Positions 1 to 10,913 of a stretch of 64,000 nucleotides of DNA are shown in pieces. The notes under the pieces are model-generated. The model was given only the letters and a program-made list of their open reading frames with translations, was not told the DNA's origin and did no database searches. How positions within the stretch are numbered: the stretch's first letter is position 1; each line of letters starts with the position of its first letter. The position numbers and the translations under genes were made by a program. Source of the stretch: Chenopodium formosanum (taxonomy: Eukaryota > Streptophyta > Magnoliopsida > Caryophyllales > Amaranthaceae); the NCBI GenBank assembly GCA_024500155.1, contig CM044868.1, forward strand, positions 36,691,665-36,755,664, in the 5' to 3' direction.

Positions 1-258
1 AAGGTAGATGAATTCACCCCATCCAAAATTATGTGCTAACCGGACTACCTCATCCAATGTACCGAGCTTTTGCAACGTTGTAGGACAAAAGAACCTTGTT
101 GAATGGATGGGACGATTCATGAGGGCTTTGTAGACGTCCCAAAAGTGCTCATTTGGAGCAATTATGCTATGATCATTTATGCCGGGAGGAGGCGGGAAAC
201 TTGTTGATGAAGATTCACCCACTCTCTTCCTCTTTGACTTTCTCTTTCCGAAAACCAT
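1..258 (-). CDS. ATHILA ORF-1-like protein, N-terminal 86 codons, cut by the window edge
   Basis: The minus-strand frame opens with ATG at 258 and reads basic (FGKRKSKRKRVGES), then a short proline run, then a segment ending in FFCPTTLQKLGTLDEVVR and HNFGWGEF. The same protein, more complete, is encoded on the plus strand from 39350. The family is the ORF-1/env-position protein of Athila-type Ty3/gypsy elements; its biochemical role is unknown. This copy has no frameshift in the part visible, unlike the one at 39350. It belongs to element A, whose pol ends at 13179, so the gene is separated from its pol by the mitochondrial-like block. The rest of the gene and the 3' LTR lie left of the window. 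Confidence 0.72.
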   Translation of the reverse strand, partial: MVFGKRKSKRKRVGESSSTSFPPPPGINDHSIIAPNEHFWDVYKALMNRPIHSTRFFCPTTLQKLGTLDEVVRLAHNFGWGEFIYL

Positions 259-370
259 GATTCTACAAAATTACCAAGAGCTGTTATTAGGAAAATTTAA
301 TAAGAGATGTCATAAGAAGCTAGCCACGGTAAAAGTGTATGCGTGAAAGTAGTTGCTTTGAGTTGTGAAA
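259..370 (-). promoter_or_regulatory. Leader of ATHILA ORF-1 with putative 3' splice site
   Basis: Read on the minus strand, the sequence just before the ATG is TTTTGTAGAATCATGG, an acceptor-like TTTGTAG. The plus-strand copy before 39350 has the same arrangement. Similarity between the two leaders extends to about 365 (acacttttacc-tggcta and neighbours) and then stops; this is taken as the left border of the inserted mitochondrial-like DNA. Confidence 0.45.
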
Positions 371-408
371 TAGATATAAAGGATGACAACAATACAATTC
401 AAGGCAAA

Positions 409-486
409 AATGGACACATTTAAACCAAGGCATGGGCAAGAAACCAAGGCATGGGCATAAATGGAAACATTTAAACCAAGGCATAG
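409..486. repeat. Short direct repeats at the broken end of atpA
   Basis: The phrase AAACCAAGGCATGGGCA recurs three times, the last copy diverged. The array sits exactly where the atpA similarity ends, suggesting repeat slippage or filler DNA at the break. Confidence 0.6.
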
Positions 487-964
487 GAACCAGGCTATCT
501 ACCGCCTTTAACCCGGTTTGCATAGGCTCGTGCACAGATTTACGTTCATTAATCCCCGGGGCTTTCACTTCGACACGTCGACGCTCGTGATCGCTTAGAG
601 CCTCTCTTCCGTCAATAGGTACTCCCAACGCGTCGACCACACGCCCTAGCATAGCCTTTCCCGCAAGAACATCCACAATAGATCCAGTGCACTTGACAAG
701 ATCTCCCTCTTTAATAGCGGTATCACTACCAAAGACAACAATCCCTACATTCTCATTCTTAAGATTTAAGGTTATTCCTTTCACACCGCTGGCAAATTCC
801 ACCATTTCCCCGGCTTGAATCTCGTTCAATCCATAAACACGTGCAATCCCATCTCCAACTGAAACCACTTGACCGATCTCATCCACTTGAAAATTCGTGT
901 AAAAGTTGGTAATTCTACTTTCTAATAGAGTCGTTAGTTCCGCAGCTCTGGAAGAAAATTCCAT
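485..964 (-). pseudogene. atpA: Mitochondrial ATP synthase F1 subunit alpha, first 160 codons
   Basis: The reading starts MEFSSRAAELTTLLESR and continues through the N-terminal beta-barrel segment (VSVGDGIARVYGLNEIQAGE) to GLKAVDSLVP, where similarity stops before the P-loop. The full mitochondrial protein is about 507 residues, so roughly the first third remains; the frame then runs into unrelated repeat sequence and a stop. Compared with the plant mitochondrial protein as I remember it, there are several substitutions (for example R to C, P to L, E to K, G to E), nearly all C-to-T or G-to-A transitions. This subunit normally forms the catalytic hexamer with beta in the mitochondrial matrix; this copy cannot. 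Confidence 0.93.
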
Positions 965-1540
965 GATTTAAAAATAGATAGGCAGAGTTAAAAGATAAGG
1001 CCGCCCGGGGAATAAATATAATGATAGACCTGGTCGCGGATCAAGGCTTAGTCGCCGTTGATCAGTAGGTCCAAGCAATCATATTGGCTCAATACTGGAG
1101 CCTCATTTTGGCTCTCAGTAACCGCGATTACAAGGTCATTCACGGTCAATTCTAGGGGTAATTGACTTCCAGAAATCACTATCAAATCCTATAATTTATA
1201 ACATACATTATATTATATTATATTATTCATTATTTAATACCTCTTATAACTCAGGTGGAGCACTTTGCGCGTCCGACCTAGTTGAAGAGATACTTGACGA
1301 AAAAGACAGACTATCATCGAAGATAAAAGAGAAATCACTGGGCGTAGGATTTCCATAGAGTAAAAAAAAATGTTAATTCATGCCCGCCTTACCTTAGTTC
1401 AATATTCCGCCCCCTCCAGAAAAGAAAAGAAAGACTTTAATGTCGCCTTAACTACTACTACATTACGCAAGCTCCACCAATACCTATCGCGAATGCGTAC
1501 TTGGCGTCCATCTGGAGTCAAAGTTCCTGGTGAATACGGA
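965..1540. other. No gene recognised; mitochondrial-like spacer
   Basis: The stretch contains an AT-rich run of TATTA units near 1205-1230 and no convincing coding sequence. A 57-codon opening upstream of 1541 is not similar to anything I recognise. Confidence 0.4.
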
Positions 1541-1728
1541 ATGGCGAATGGTTTTGTTCCATTTCAATTTCCTAGACTTACAAAAGATAATTGTGAGAAT
1601 TGGGAAATTAGAGCCTTGCTAGGATAACAAGATGCTTGGGAGATAGTTGAGAAAAGTTATGTAAAGCCAGAAGATGAAACTTCTTTGCCCACTCAGAGGG
1701 ATACCTTGCAAAAGGCTAGGAAGAAGGG
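1541..1728 (+). pseudogene. Ty1/copia gag N-terminal fragment
   Basis: The plus-strand reading MANGFVPFQFPRLTKDN, then ENW..RALLG, stop, QDAWEIVEKSYVKPEDE and QRDTLQKARKK is the characteristic start of plant copia Gag polyproteins (usually MxxxxxPFQFPxLTKxNYxNW...MKALLGSQDxWEIVExG). A stop interrupts it at 1624-1626 and the fragment ends about 62 codons in. It lies in the mitochondrial-like block, next to no other copia sequence in the same frame. Confidence 0.75.
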
Positions 1729-3804
1729 CTTTAGTTAGGCGGTGAATCTTCATTGAAGTGATGTTAGCTAGGGCCTTTCCTCAAGCCAGTCTTGAAGCAG
1801 GAAGTGTTGTACCTTGAAGGTATGTCCTGGTATTTTGACTTGACCTCATATCATATACTTATTACTGTTCTCTAGAAGGTCAGCCGGCCGGCTTAGTTGT
1901 TGAGGAGATATTTCATTTTACTTGACTTCCTTTTCTAGCCAGGAGTTGGCCTGTTCTTGAAGAGTTTATGAGACAGGATAGGTTAGAGAGGAAGCGAAGC
2001 CAACTTGTAATAAGAAGAGTATAAAGAAAAAACCTAAAGCAAGTGAGTGAGTCCTTTCCCTTTTCAAGATAGTCTTCATCCTTGAAGCTCTAGGCATGCA
2101 AGCCAGTCAGCTAGACTATAGGGTTAGGTTCCTTGGTCTAGCCGTAGTCCTGTTGGTTGCAAGTTCGAAAACCAGTTTCTTAGTCTTTTTAAGGTTCCCG
2201 CCACGAAAAAAAATAGAAGAAAGTTTGTCTCGTATCGGTATTCTTCAATCCTGTTCGATAATGCCAGCGGAAGTTCAGTTCACGGTTCAAGCGAAAAAAG
2301 GAAAGGAGTTGAATACGATTAACGAGTATAAAGCATAGAAAGCGGAATGAAATGAAGTTTCAATGGAAAGGGGAATCGCCATTTCACAGCCGCTCCTCCA
2401 CAACTATCTTAAAATATCATAGCAGCACCCTTGCCGTAGGTGCGTACGCGAGTGAGCTTGTGAGAGCTAGTCTAGTTCATGTTTATGGGACTAGGTTGCC
2501 CGGATTGCATATGTCTTATAGGTATAGTCAAGGTACAGCTTTTCTGACTTGAAAAGAGAGAGGCTTGCTGAGAGTCTTTACACCGATAGTCTTTCACTTT
2601 TTTGGGCTATGGATCGCAGAGGTACCTCTGGCCGAGGATGAGGACATATTTTTCGTCACAAAAACAGAATCAGGGGTGGACCTTAGTAGCCTTATCGCTA
2701 CGAATACGCCGGGTTAACTAATGCCTCCGTATAATATCAAAAGGGAGTTCTTATGAAAGGAGTGCCGTCTTAATAAAGTTACCGATTCCAGACTTTTAAA
2801 GTACTTATGGATATGGATATGGATATGCTGATGGTGAATCTGTGGAGTAAGCCTTTGTTGCATCGTCACTTTCGGATCAAGATCCAGAAGAGGCTTTTGC
2901 GCCCGCCTCCTTCTCTTTAGAGATATGGAACTCCAAGCCATCAACATTTTGGAAAACAATATACCTTGATGCAAACCTATATTCCCCTTAAACCTCCCCA
3001 CCACCCATGAAAAGAAATACTACATAGGGCCTCCTCAGCCCGCCCTGGTTCAAATACCTTTCTTTTTCACTTTATCCTACCCTATGGAAGAACTCATCCA
3101 TTGTGTAATTTTCATACTGATGTTCAAAGGGAGCAGTAGCTTCTAGCCTTGGTCATTCTGGATCAACAGATTTAGGTGCGGACGTTGACAACAATTCTCT
3201 CTTTATTTAGCGAGTGACTCCGCCTCGAATGAGTCCGAGGACGGGGGATTTTGGTAAAGCTCTTTTCTCTTTCCCCTTATCCTGTTCAAAGGCGCAGAGC
3301 CTCTATCAGATGACGATTGAATGGCTTCCACCACGACACGAAGGACTACTCCTTTCCTTATTTACGATAAAAAAGTACTCTTTTTGTTGAATCAACGAGT
3401 GAAGTTCTGCCGCTAAGACTAAGAGTGATTATGAAAGCTTTCCCCCGACTGAACCCAACGACTCTCGAGTCTTTCAATAGAAAGAGTCAAGGGGCAAACA
3501 AAAAAAAAAGCCCCCCCTAGTTTAAGTGATTTCGGTCCAGCTAACCGCCTAATTCCCGGCTAAAAGCTTACGCTATTATCGGTACAGAGAGAATGGACTT
3601 GATCCCTGATTAGGCCTTAGAGCAGTCCGGCGTGGACGAGACTTCGAACCCTCCGGTTTCCTCTATTCAACGAGCGTACGTTCGATTCAAAGCACTTACT
3701 TTTGACTGACACTATTTAGGAAAGCCAAGCAAGGACTAGATTCCTCGAATACCTGAAATAAAGATGATCATAGAAAATGTAAATTACCAAGCAAGACTCT
3801 TAAT
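1729..3804. other. No gene recognised; mitochondrial-like intergenic DNA
   Basis: Only short openings occur (80 aa at 2096, 66 aa at 2352, 96 aa minus at 2714) with no recognisable motif. Base composition and texture resemble plant mitochondrial spacer. A tRNA-like phrase with TTCGAACCCTCC near 3640-3655 could not be folded into a cloverleaf by eye. Confidence 0.35.
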
Positions 3805-5433
3805 TTGCAATCGCCATTTCAAATCATATACCAACCCCCCTACTCTCACTTACGATTTTTTGGTTGCTTATGTTATCCTCTATTTCCATCTACTACGATA
3901 AATAAGCTTCAAGATCGTTCCACACCTTGTGTCTTTTTTGGATATCCCTCAAATCATCGTGGTTACAAATGTTATTCTTTCTCATCTAAGAAAATTTTCA
4001 TTTGTAATCACGTATATTTTGTGGAAAATGAGTTCCCATTTGCAAAGCTGCATACTCCTACTTCTTCATCATATGATTTTCTTAAAGATGGGTTATCACC
4101 TTACGTGAAAAATCAAATCCAAAATCCACCACCTTCACTACCTCAGGCCCAAAATTATCTTCCTCCTTCACCGGCCCAGCTTGTGAACAGACCTGGTCAG
4201 GTCCGACAGCCCGGCTCGCCTGTTGTCCAGCCCACTTTGAGTTCAGAAACCAAACCCGTTACGAGAAGCCAACACGGTCTTTTTAAACCAAATAAAAAAG
4301 ACCAACATGGCTTACTTACTCATGTTACAATATATCCCATCCCTCGTAACCCCGTGTCTGCACTTAAAGACCCGAATTGGAAAATGGCTATGGATGATTA
4401 ATTTAATGCTCTAATTAAAAATAAGACGTGGGATTGAGTGCCCTGTCCTCCTGATGTTAATGTTATTCGGTCTATGTGGATTTTCAGACACAAGAAAAAA
4501 GATGACGGTTCTTTTGAGAGGCATAAAGCCCGACTTGTAGGTGATGGTGCAGGTCAACAAGTTGGCGTGGACTGTGGAGAGACTTTTAGCCCGGTAGTCA
4601 AACCGGCAACCATATGAACTGTGCTAAGTCTTGCTCTCACTAAATCTTGGCCAATTCATCATTTGGATGTAAAGAATGCCTTCTTACATGGTGAACTGAA
4701 AGAAACAGTGTACATGCATCAGCCATTGGGTTTTAAGGACCCAGATCGTCCTAATCATGTATGTCTTCTGCGGAAATCTCTATACGGGCTCAAGCAAGCT
4801 CCTCGAGCCTGGTACAAACGATTTTCCGGCTATGTTTCTTCTATTGGGTTCTCTCAAAGTCAGTCCGACAACTCTCTTTTCATCTACCGGAATGGTACGA
4901 CATTAGCTTACATTCTTATCTATGTGGATGATATCATCCTCACTGCTTCTTCTGACACCCTTTGCAAGTCTATCATGACACTTCTCAGCTCATAATTTGC
5001 TATGAAAGATTAGGGTCCACTGAGTTACTTCTTGGGTATAGCAGTAACTCGTCATGCAGGTGGTCTATTTTTGTCTCAGAAAAAGTATGCAGAAGAAAGA
5101 ATTGAGCGTGCTGGCATGTCATCTTGTAAATCTTGCCCTACTTCGGTTGATACTAAACCGAAACTTAGTGCTCTCCAATATCTCAGTATGAGGATCCATC
5201 CCACTACCGCAGTCTAGCAGGAGCTCTCCAATATCTCACTTTCACGAGACCAGACATTTCTTATGCGGTACAAAAAATCTGCCTATTTATGCATAATCCA
5301 ATGGATGAACATATGCAGGCTCTCAGGCGCATCCTGCGCTATATTCAGGGAACACTTCATCATGGACTCAATCTTTATCCTTCTTCAGTTTCATCTCTGA
5401 TATCATATACGGATGCAGATTGGGGTGGATATA
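3805..5433 (+). pseudogene. Ty1/copia pol fragment: integrase end, reverse transcriptase, start of RNase H
   Basis: In order: integrase C-terminal motif (PPYSHLRFFGCLCYP, FFGYPSNHRGYKCY), a proline-rich linker, then RT (HKARLVGDGAGQQ, HHLDVKNAFLHGELKE, SLYGLKQAPRAWY, ILIYVDDIIL) and the start of RNase H (SYTDADWGG). The YVDD catalytic box is intact near 4920-4933. Stops occur at 4399, 4435, 4615, 4993, 5011 and 5215 and there is at least one frameshift after 5215. Similarity stops abruptly in the RNase H at ~5433, where a different gene continues in frame. It is dead as a polymerase. Confidence 0.9.
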
Positions 5434-5860
5434 ACATTTACGATTGGTAATGCTATTCCCTTGACTTTGGAAGACGGGAACCTTCTTCCTAAGAATGAGA
5501 TCGACGCTCATTTAGAGCGGTCAATATCTAAGTATATTGAATTATATGAAGAAGATTCAGTTCATAAAATGACTATTCGAGTCTACACTGAAGCTAAAAA
5601 AAGTGAAATTCCTATTTTCCCTAAGATTGTAGAAAAACCGAGCTTTCAGAATTCCTTGAAACATTTGATTCCATCAAATCAATTGATCCTATCAGTACTA
5701 AAAAGACCAGACACCAAAATAAAAAGTATCCAACCTATATCCCATCTGGGCAATCTAAAAATCAAAATAGGAAACCCTTCCTGATAGCTGATACGGAGAC
5801 AATTTCATTAGATAAAGAGAAAGGTGCAAGAGTTTATAGTACCTTAAGGATCCCGTAAGA
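5434..5860 (+). pseudogene. dpo: Mitochondrial linear-plasmid B-type DNA polymerase (DPO), N-terminal part
   Basis: The frame reads ITFTIGNAIPLTLEDGNLLP, then YIELYEEDSVHKMTIRVY, then KRPDTKIK. After a frameshift near 5720 it continues PSGQSKNQNRKPFLIADTET. That last phrase fits the exonuclease I motif (DTET) of protein-primed family-B polymerases carried by plant mitochondrial linear plasmids and often found as scraps in mitochondrial genomes. Only about 140 codons remain; the polymerase domain is absent. It is joined in frame to a copia RNase H, giving a 123-codon opening from 5413. The assignment rests on motif recognition, not an alignment. Confidence 0.68.
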
Positions 5861-7619
5861 AGGTAAGTTCCGATTTTCATTTAGCTTCCATTTCGTGAGT
5901 CTCACAAGAGGGTCCGAATGCCAAAAAATACATAGTGCCTACTACGCCCCTAAATAAAGGATAAGGGAATTGGACACGAGCGAGAGCTAGATTGACTCTT
6001 GGCCCAATGCTCGTGGGCGATGAAGACTGACGACCCCTTCAGCCTAACTTTCTCTTTGCAAGAATTAGCTCTTCGAGAATGCGCTGCAAGCCTAGGATTC
6101 GTATCATCTAGCGTATAATCCCAATTGGCTGAATTGGCTCTGGATTCTCTTAGGTTAGAAAAAGAATTCCCATTCCCGATCCAATCAAAGTACTACTTAC
6201 TTTTCAGCAGATTCAATAGCTGCGGTTTCATGAAATGAAAAGATACCTTCTAAGGAAGGGAAGGAAGAACGACATGCATATATGGTAAAATATATATAAG
6301 TAGGATCAATCCCCCTCTTAAGGTTAGACTTTGTTCGCTTAGCCTCATCGTCGTTTGGAAGGGAAGTAGACAAACTAAACTGGAAACCGCAGGGAGGGCT
6401 GCAAATCTTTACGTGTGTCAACGAAGTGATTAACGTGCTAGAAGCACAACCAAACCCGCAAGCACGATGGACCGCCGGCAATCATATAATATATGATTTC
6501 ACTCTTTTTATTTCATTTGTTGCGAGCTTAGCTGAGCATAGAGCTGGTCTGTGGGAGGGTAAGATTCTCTCTCCTTCTTTCTTTCGAACTTTGCTCTTAA
6601 GTCTTTTTTTTTTAACCGGAATTTTGAACGAAGGGCGTAAAGACGAGTTCCAAGAGTCGTCTAAGCACATCCATTCTCTTAGGGCATAGGGGATGCCAAA
6701 AGCTTGCCTCACTCTCATATCTCTTTACCTTTCTACCACGGTCGAAGGAATGTGTCCCAGGGCAGCAGGTAAGGTAATCGGAAAATTGATCAAGGGCTTC
6801 TCCTACAAAGACGATCGCGAATAGGGCTCCCCTGCAACCTAATTCCTTCCCTCTCACCCGAGTCTTAATCTCAAAGAAAGGGAATTGGCCCTGATACGGC
6901 TTCGAAGACTGTTAGACATGGACTGCTAGCGGAGTGGAAAGAAGGACTTGTTACATCCTCAAAAGAGTGAAAAGTACCTCAACGAATAGAAAAAAAGTAA
7001 AGACAAGAAGAAATTCAGTCTAGCCGCAATAAACTACATGAAAGCAAGCAGAGGAAGCGGGGAAGTACTTGAGAGAATGGAGGGCAGGGACCCCTAATCG
7101 AAAGCAAGGTGCGTAGCGGGAATCGGGATATACTGATTAACCTACCTTTGGAGAGCTGCGAATCCTTAGATTGCTACCAACTAGACTAAAAGATAGAATG
7201 AAGATAGTGCTTGACTTACATACGTTATTTCCTAAACGAAGGGTATACCAATCAACAACATGGGAGAGGTCAAAGACCAATTGACGAGTTTACCTGGATG
7301 AACCATTTGAACTAGTCAATTTTGAACGAGAAACCACCCTCGTGGGTGACTGGCCATATGAGGGTCCAGAGCAGTATATCCTCTTTTCTAAGCTAGAAAG
7401 CTAGTTCATAATAAAGCAGAGGGGTAGCTAATGGAAATATACAAAGCAGGGGGAGGAGCTAGACCACCACTTTCTGGCCTAAAATCTTAAGTTACCTGCT
7501 CTCAAGGAATGGGACTACTGGTACCAAAACTTCACCTTGATCAGTTGAAAGTTTCACTCCCTTTGTTTCCTCTTGCAACTTCTATACCAAGAAAATCTCT
7601 CATCTTTCCCAGATCCTTG
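5861..7619. other. No gene recognised; mitochondrial-like spacer
   Basis: Several overlapping openings of 61-94 codons lie on both strands at 6197-6857, but they have no recognisable domain and contradict each other. Nothing else is supported. Confidence 0.35.
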
Positions 7620-8110
7620 ATTGTGAATGCCTCATCCAAATGCTTTTTCAAGAATAGTTGGAATTGGAGTCCCTGCATTGTGATGTACATCTTCTTCACA
7701 GTGCAGTTGTGGCAACATCTGTATACAGTGAGGAAGCTTGTTAAACTCTTCTGAACTTTGCTTAAAAGGAAATATATGCTCCTTAAACTCTACATCTCTT
7801 GACACAAAGATCTTCCTTGTCTCTAAATCCATTAATCTGTAAGCTTTTTGTCCACCAGGGTAACCTAAAAGGACACATCTCACACCCTTTTCTATGAGTG
7901 TTAACTTCATAACAAAGGCATCCCACCACCCTAAGTTGATCATAATCAGGAAACTTCTTCATCAATATTTCATAGGGGGTCTTCCATTTGAGCACAGAGG
8001 ATGGAAGTCAATTTATGATGTGAATTGCTGCTAGAACACACTCTCCCCATAAATTCTTAATCTGTTGCAGTTTAGAAGATGCCCTGATGTGTTTACTTCT
8101 GAAGTTGAGT
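7620..8110 (-). pseudogene. Ty1/copia integrase C-terminal fragment
   Basis: The minus strand reads LWGECVLAAIHIIN, stop, LPSSVLKWKTPYEILM, then DYDQLRVVGCLCYEVN, and after a frameshift RCVLLGYPGGQKAYRLMDLE and RDVEFKEHIFPFK. This is the conserved end of the copia integrase and linker. It is a second, unrelated copia scrap in the mitochondrial-like block, in the opposite orientation to the one at 3805. Confidence 0.85.
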
Positions 8111-8163
8111 GGGCCATTAAATGTGGCAGAAGAAATAAGCCTCAACATCAGATTTATTTTATG

Positions 8164-8243
8164 TTTTTTCAATTTGTAGTTCTCTCTCTTCTGTCATGTG
8201 TTTTATAATGTATTATATGTGTTTTAAAATGCTGGCTATGATT
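8164..8243. repeat. Dispersed CTCTCTCTTCTGTCATGTG repeat, copy 1
   Basis: Starts with TTTTTTCAATTTGTAG, one CTCTCTCTTCTGTCATGTGTTTT unit, then TATAATGTATTATATGTG and GGCTATGATT. The same phrases recur at 9032-9095 and 9250-9340. Confidence 0.6.
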
Positions 8244-9031
8244 AACACTTCTTCTTTCCGCTTCCTTGATACACTTGCTTCATTTTGAAGGAGGGGAAAC
8301 TAGAAAATGGCTAAGAGAAGTACTTCTCTTTGGAGCTTGTTTTTGTCCCCAAGGGTTAGAGCTGCAGCTTCTGCTTCACCTGGGTTGTCTCCTCAATGCG
8401 GACTGGAACTTATATACTTCAATAGTTCTCTAACCACTCGGAGCTGTTTTGCAGTTAAGGATACAAGCTAGTTGGTTCTTTGTCTCATATGGCTCTTCGA
8501 TTAGGACTTTTGGGGGAAGGGTAAAGACTGCCCAATAGGCTCATTCCTAGTGAATGGAGGGTTGTAATAGCTTAAGCGAAGCTTTTGGAAAGAATGCGTT
8601 TTTTAGTTTGGTTGGTTTGTCTATGTGTGTGTAAGTTGAACGGCTTGAGTTCGTTCGACTAATGGGGGGGTGCCATAATTGGTAGCCCGTTAGTCTCTCT
8701 TGTTGGCCAAAAAGAAGCTAAAAGCGGAGTCTTTGTCTTCGCTTCCCTAGTCTGACTGATTCATCCGTTAAAAGAAGAAGTCATAAAGCACGAGAAACTA
8801 TTTAAGTAGGCCTTAGTTAAGGCATCCTTCGACAGGTGATCGACCAACAATGATTTAAAAAAGAATGAAGATAGATATAGCGTTAAGGAGATAACAGCTT
8901 GGGAAGCAACAAGGGCTACGAGGAGATAGGTGTTTGCTTCTAGCTCTACGGCTAGAAATTACCTTTGCTTGTATGTTCACAAGTAGCTTTACCAAAGCGA
9001 AAACGACTAGAAAAAGGTCTCCTGTTTAGAA

Positions 9032-9340
9032 TTTTTTTCAATTTGTAGCTCTCTCTCTTCTGTCATGTGTTCTCTCTCTTCTGTCATGTGTTTTTACAAA
9101 AATTTTATATGCCTATATGAGAAGTGAAACGTCACTTTTTCTACAATATGATTAAATTAAGGTACTTTACTAGTAGTTACTCGACATCCTTCTGCCTTCA
9201 ATGCCATAACAACATTTTCTGAGTCAGGCTGCATTAAAAAACAACCATATATGTGTTCTCTCTCTTCTATCATGTGTTCTCTCTCTTTTGTCATGTGTTT
9301 TATAATGTATTATATGTGTTTTAAAAAGCCGGCTATGATT
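9032..9340. repeat. Dispersed CTCTCTCTTCTGTCATGTG repeat, copies 2 and 3
   Basis: Copy 2 (9032-9095) keeps the left flank of copy 1 with two CTCTCTCTT units. Copy 3 (9250-9340) keeps the right flank with two units. Together they look like one repeat split by about 150 bp. Confidence 0.55.
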
Positions 9341-9610
9341 TCTTAGCTTAGTACAAGGTTGAAAAGAATGCTTTGCATTCCAAGTGGGGTTCCATAGCGG
9401 AGAAGAAGAACCGAAGTCTTAACTACCACGCACGCTACTACTAGACTACTAGCACTCTACGAGTAGATTAGTTGAGTGACTAGACTAAGACTCTCTTTGA
9501 TATCAATCACTAAACTCTAGAAAGTTGCAAAAATCATAAGAGAAGAAAGGTCCACAGAAGGTTGGGAAGTAGTTCCCGCGGTTCACGAGGTTCTACCACT
9601 GCAGGACCCA

Positions 9611-9713
9611 ATCATAGTCAAAAGAAGAGTTTGATTCTGGCACAGAGGGAACGCTAGCTATATGCTTAACACATGCAAGTCGAACGTTGTTTTCAAGGAG
9701 CTAGGCAGAAGGA
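9611..9713 (+). rRNA. rrn18: Mitochondrial small-subunit rRNA, 5' end only
   Basis: The sequence from ATCATAGTCAAAAGAAGAG through AACGCTAGCTATATGCTTAA, ACACATGCAAGTCGAACG and GGGCAGAAGGAA-like ending matches the start of plant mitochondrial 18S rRNA. Only about the first 100 of roughly 1,900 nt are present. The bacterial-type helix 1 phrase GAGTTTGATYCTGGCTCAG carries changes (GATTCTGGCACAG), so this is a decayed fragment, not a working gene. Confidence 0.88.
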
Positions 9714-10341
9714 AACGGGACGAAACCAAGCCGATTCACCGCGAAAAGACTAAATCTTCTCTTCAAGAAGATTTAAAATGATCTTCGGCAATTTGGATTC
9801 GGCATCGAAGTCTTTCTTTTTATCAAACTCGTTCTTTCAACCAATCTTTTGAATCGAATGGGGAGCAGTGCTCATGCTATACAGATGCGAATGGAATAAA
9901 TAGAAAATAAAATGTGTAAAACAAAGGAAATGGTTCGAAAATGGATTCTGCTCAAGATACGGAAAAGGCCGAAGCAGCTGACAGTGGAGCAGCTATTGTG
10001 GTCAATTAGTAAATTAGAATTTCAAATACAACCAATAGTAATTACGGAAGGCAAAGAAAACGACTACTTTTTTTTATAAAATAGGGCTTCAAACGCACGA
10101 TGCCTCAAAAAATACATATAAATATAAGACCAAAAACCTTTTTTCGGAAGTTCCAGACGAGCATTTCTTGGCTTTTGCAACCAAAGGAATAGGATCGTGG
10201 GCGAGTTCCCTGTGCGCTCGGGACGTGGAGGTCCTACATTGCTCTGGTGAACTTGAAAAAACCGACTTTTCAGTATCGCGCACCAGAGCAATAGGAAAAA
10301 GGCATTGTCGTTATTAGAGAGCCCCTCTAAAAAGGCGGGGC
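9714..10341. other. No gene recognised between rrn18 fragment and small-ORF cluster
   Basis: Contains a 22-codon opening beginning MDSAQDTEKAEAAD near 9940 and two overlapping minus-strand openings around 10064-10291 with no recognised domain. Nothing is supported strongly. Confidence 0.3.
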
Positions 10342-10737
10342 ATGAAGAGGGGTAAAACTTTCAGATACCTTTTCCGTTTATTTTATTCGTTCCTATGGAA
10401 TACAATAAAAAGTGTCTTTCGAACCACCTTAAACAGGGTAATCAGTTTAAGTGTTTGGTTTTTCTTTATTACTTACGTATTTGGATATAAAGACGCGGGG
10501 AACCTTACACCAGCTATACTTTTTAATCTGAAATTCAGAGATCTCTTTACCTGGCTTATCGACTTTAAAACTCCGGGATTTCCCCCCGAATGGCGCGAGG
10601 TAGCGGCAAAGCCGCCCTCAAAAACGGGGCAACTCATTCATTTTATTAAGGAGCTATCCGGCTTTGTCTCCTGGGTCTCCTCGTTTTTTTCGAGCCTTTT
10701 CAGGCTCAAGGAACAAATCTGGAATATGTATTTATGA
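10342..10737 (+). CDS. Hypothetical 131-aa membrane-type protein, first gene of an overlapping trio
   Basis: I do not recognise the family. The product is basic at its N-terminus (MKRGKTFRYLFRLFYSFLW), has one likely membrane segment near residues 33-48 (ISLSVWFFFITYVFGY) and an amphipathic or membrane-associated end near 98-125 (LSGFVSWVSSFFSSLFRL). Its stop TGA (10735-10737) overlaps the next start in ATGA. The frame is intact although every recognisable neighbour gene is broken. A stem-loop GAGCC-TTTTCA-GGCTC lies inside its 3' end near 10691-10706. Bacterial-style overlap and proximity to a linear-plasmid polymerase scrap suggest origin in a mitochondrial plasmid or mitochondrial genome; this is inference. 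Confidence 0.5.
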   Translation: MKRGKTFRYLFRLFYSFLWNTIKSVFRTTLNRVISLSVWFFFITYVFGYKDAGNLTPAILFNLKFRDLFTWLIDFKTPGFPPEWREVAAKPPSKTGQLIHFIKELSGFVSWVSSFFSSLFRLKEQIWNMYL

Positions 10738-10913
10738 GTCAAAGATCGTATACCATAATACAGACAGGTCAGGTAGCCGAAGGGAAACTGTTGGCTGGAT
10801 CGAATCACTCTTTAAAGTGGCTTGGCTTTCAAAGCTGCCCTAATGATGGCCTTTTTTATTTCATTCGTATTTCAATAAGCACCGTAAGTCGAAAAAAGGA
10901 AAAAGCAAAATAA
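10734..10913 (+). CDS. Hypothetical 59-aa protein, second gene of the overlapping trio
   Basis: The frame begins MSQRSYTIIQTGQVAEGK at the ATGA overlap with the preceding gene and ends in a lysine-rich tail (SRKKEKAK) at TAA 10911-10913. The A of that TAA is the first base of the next ATG. It has no membrane segment and no motif I recognise. The two-sided overlap is the main reason to treat it as a real gene. Confidence 0.42.
   Translation: MSQRSYTIIQTGQVAEGKLLAGSNHSLKWLGFQSCPNDGLFYFIRISISTVSRKKEKAK

Noticed and set aside
320..484. C-terminal extension of the atpA frame after residue 160
   Set aside because: It is translation of the short AAACCAAGGCATGGGCA repeats and element leader, not an atpA splice form.
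3600..3660. Possible mitochondrial tRNA with TTCGAACCCT-type arm
   Set aside because: No matching acceptor stem or D-arm could be found at the right distance.
10064..10291. Two overlapping minus-strand ORFs (75 and 64 codons)
   Set aside because: They occupy different frames of the same DNA and neither has a recognisable domain.
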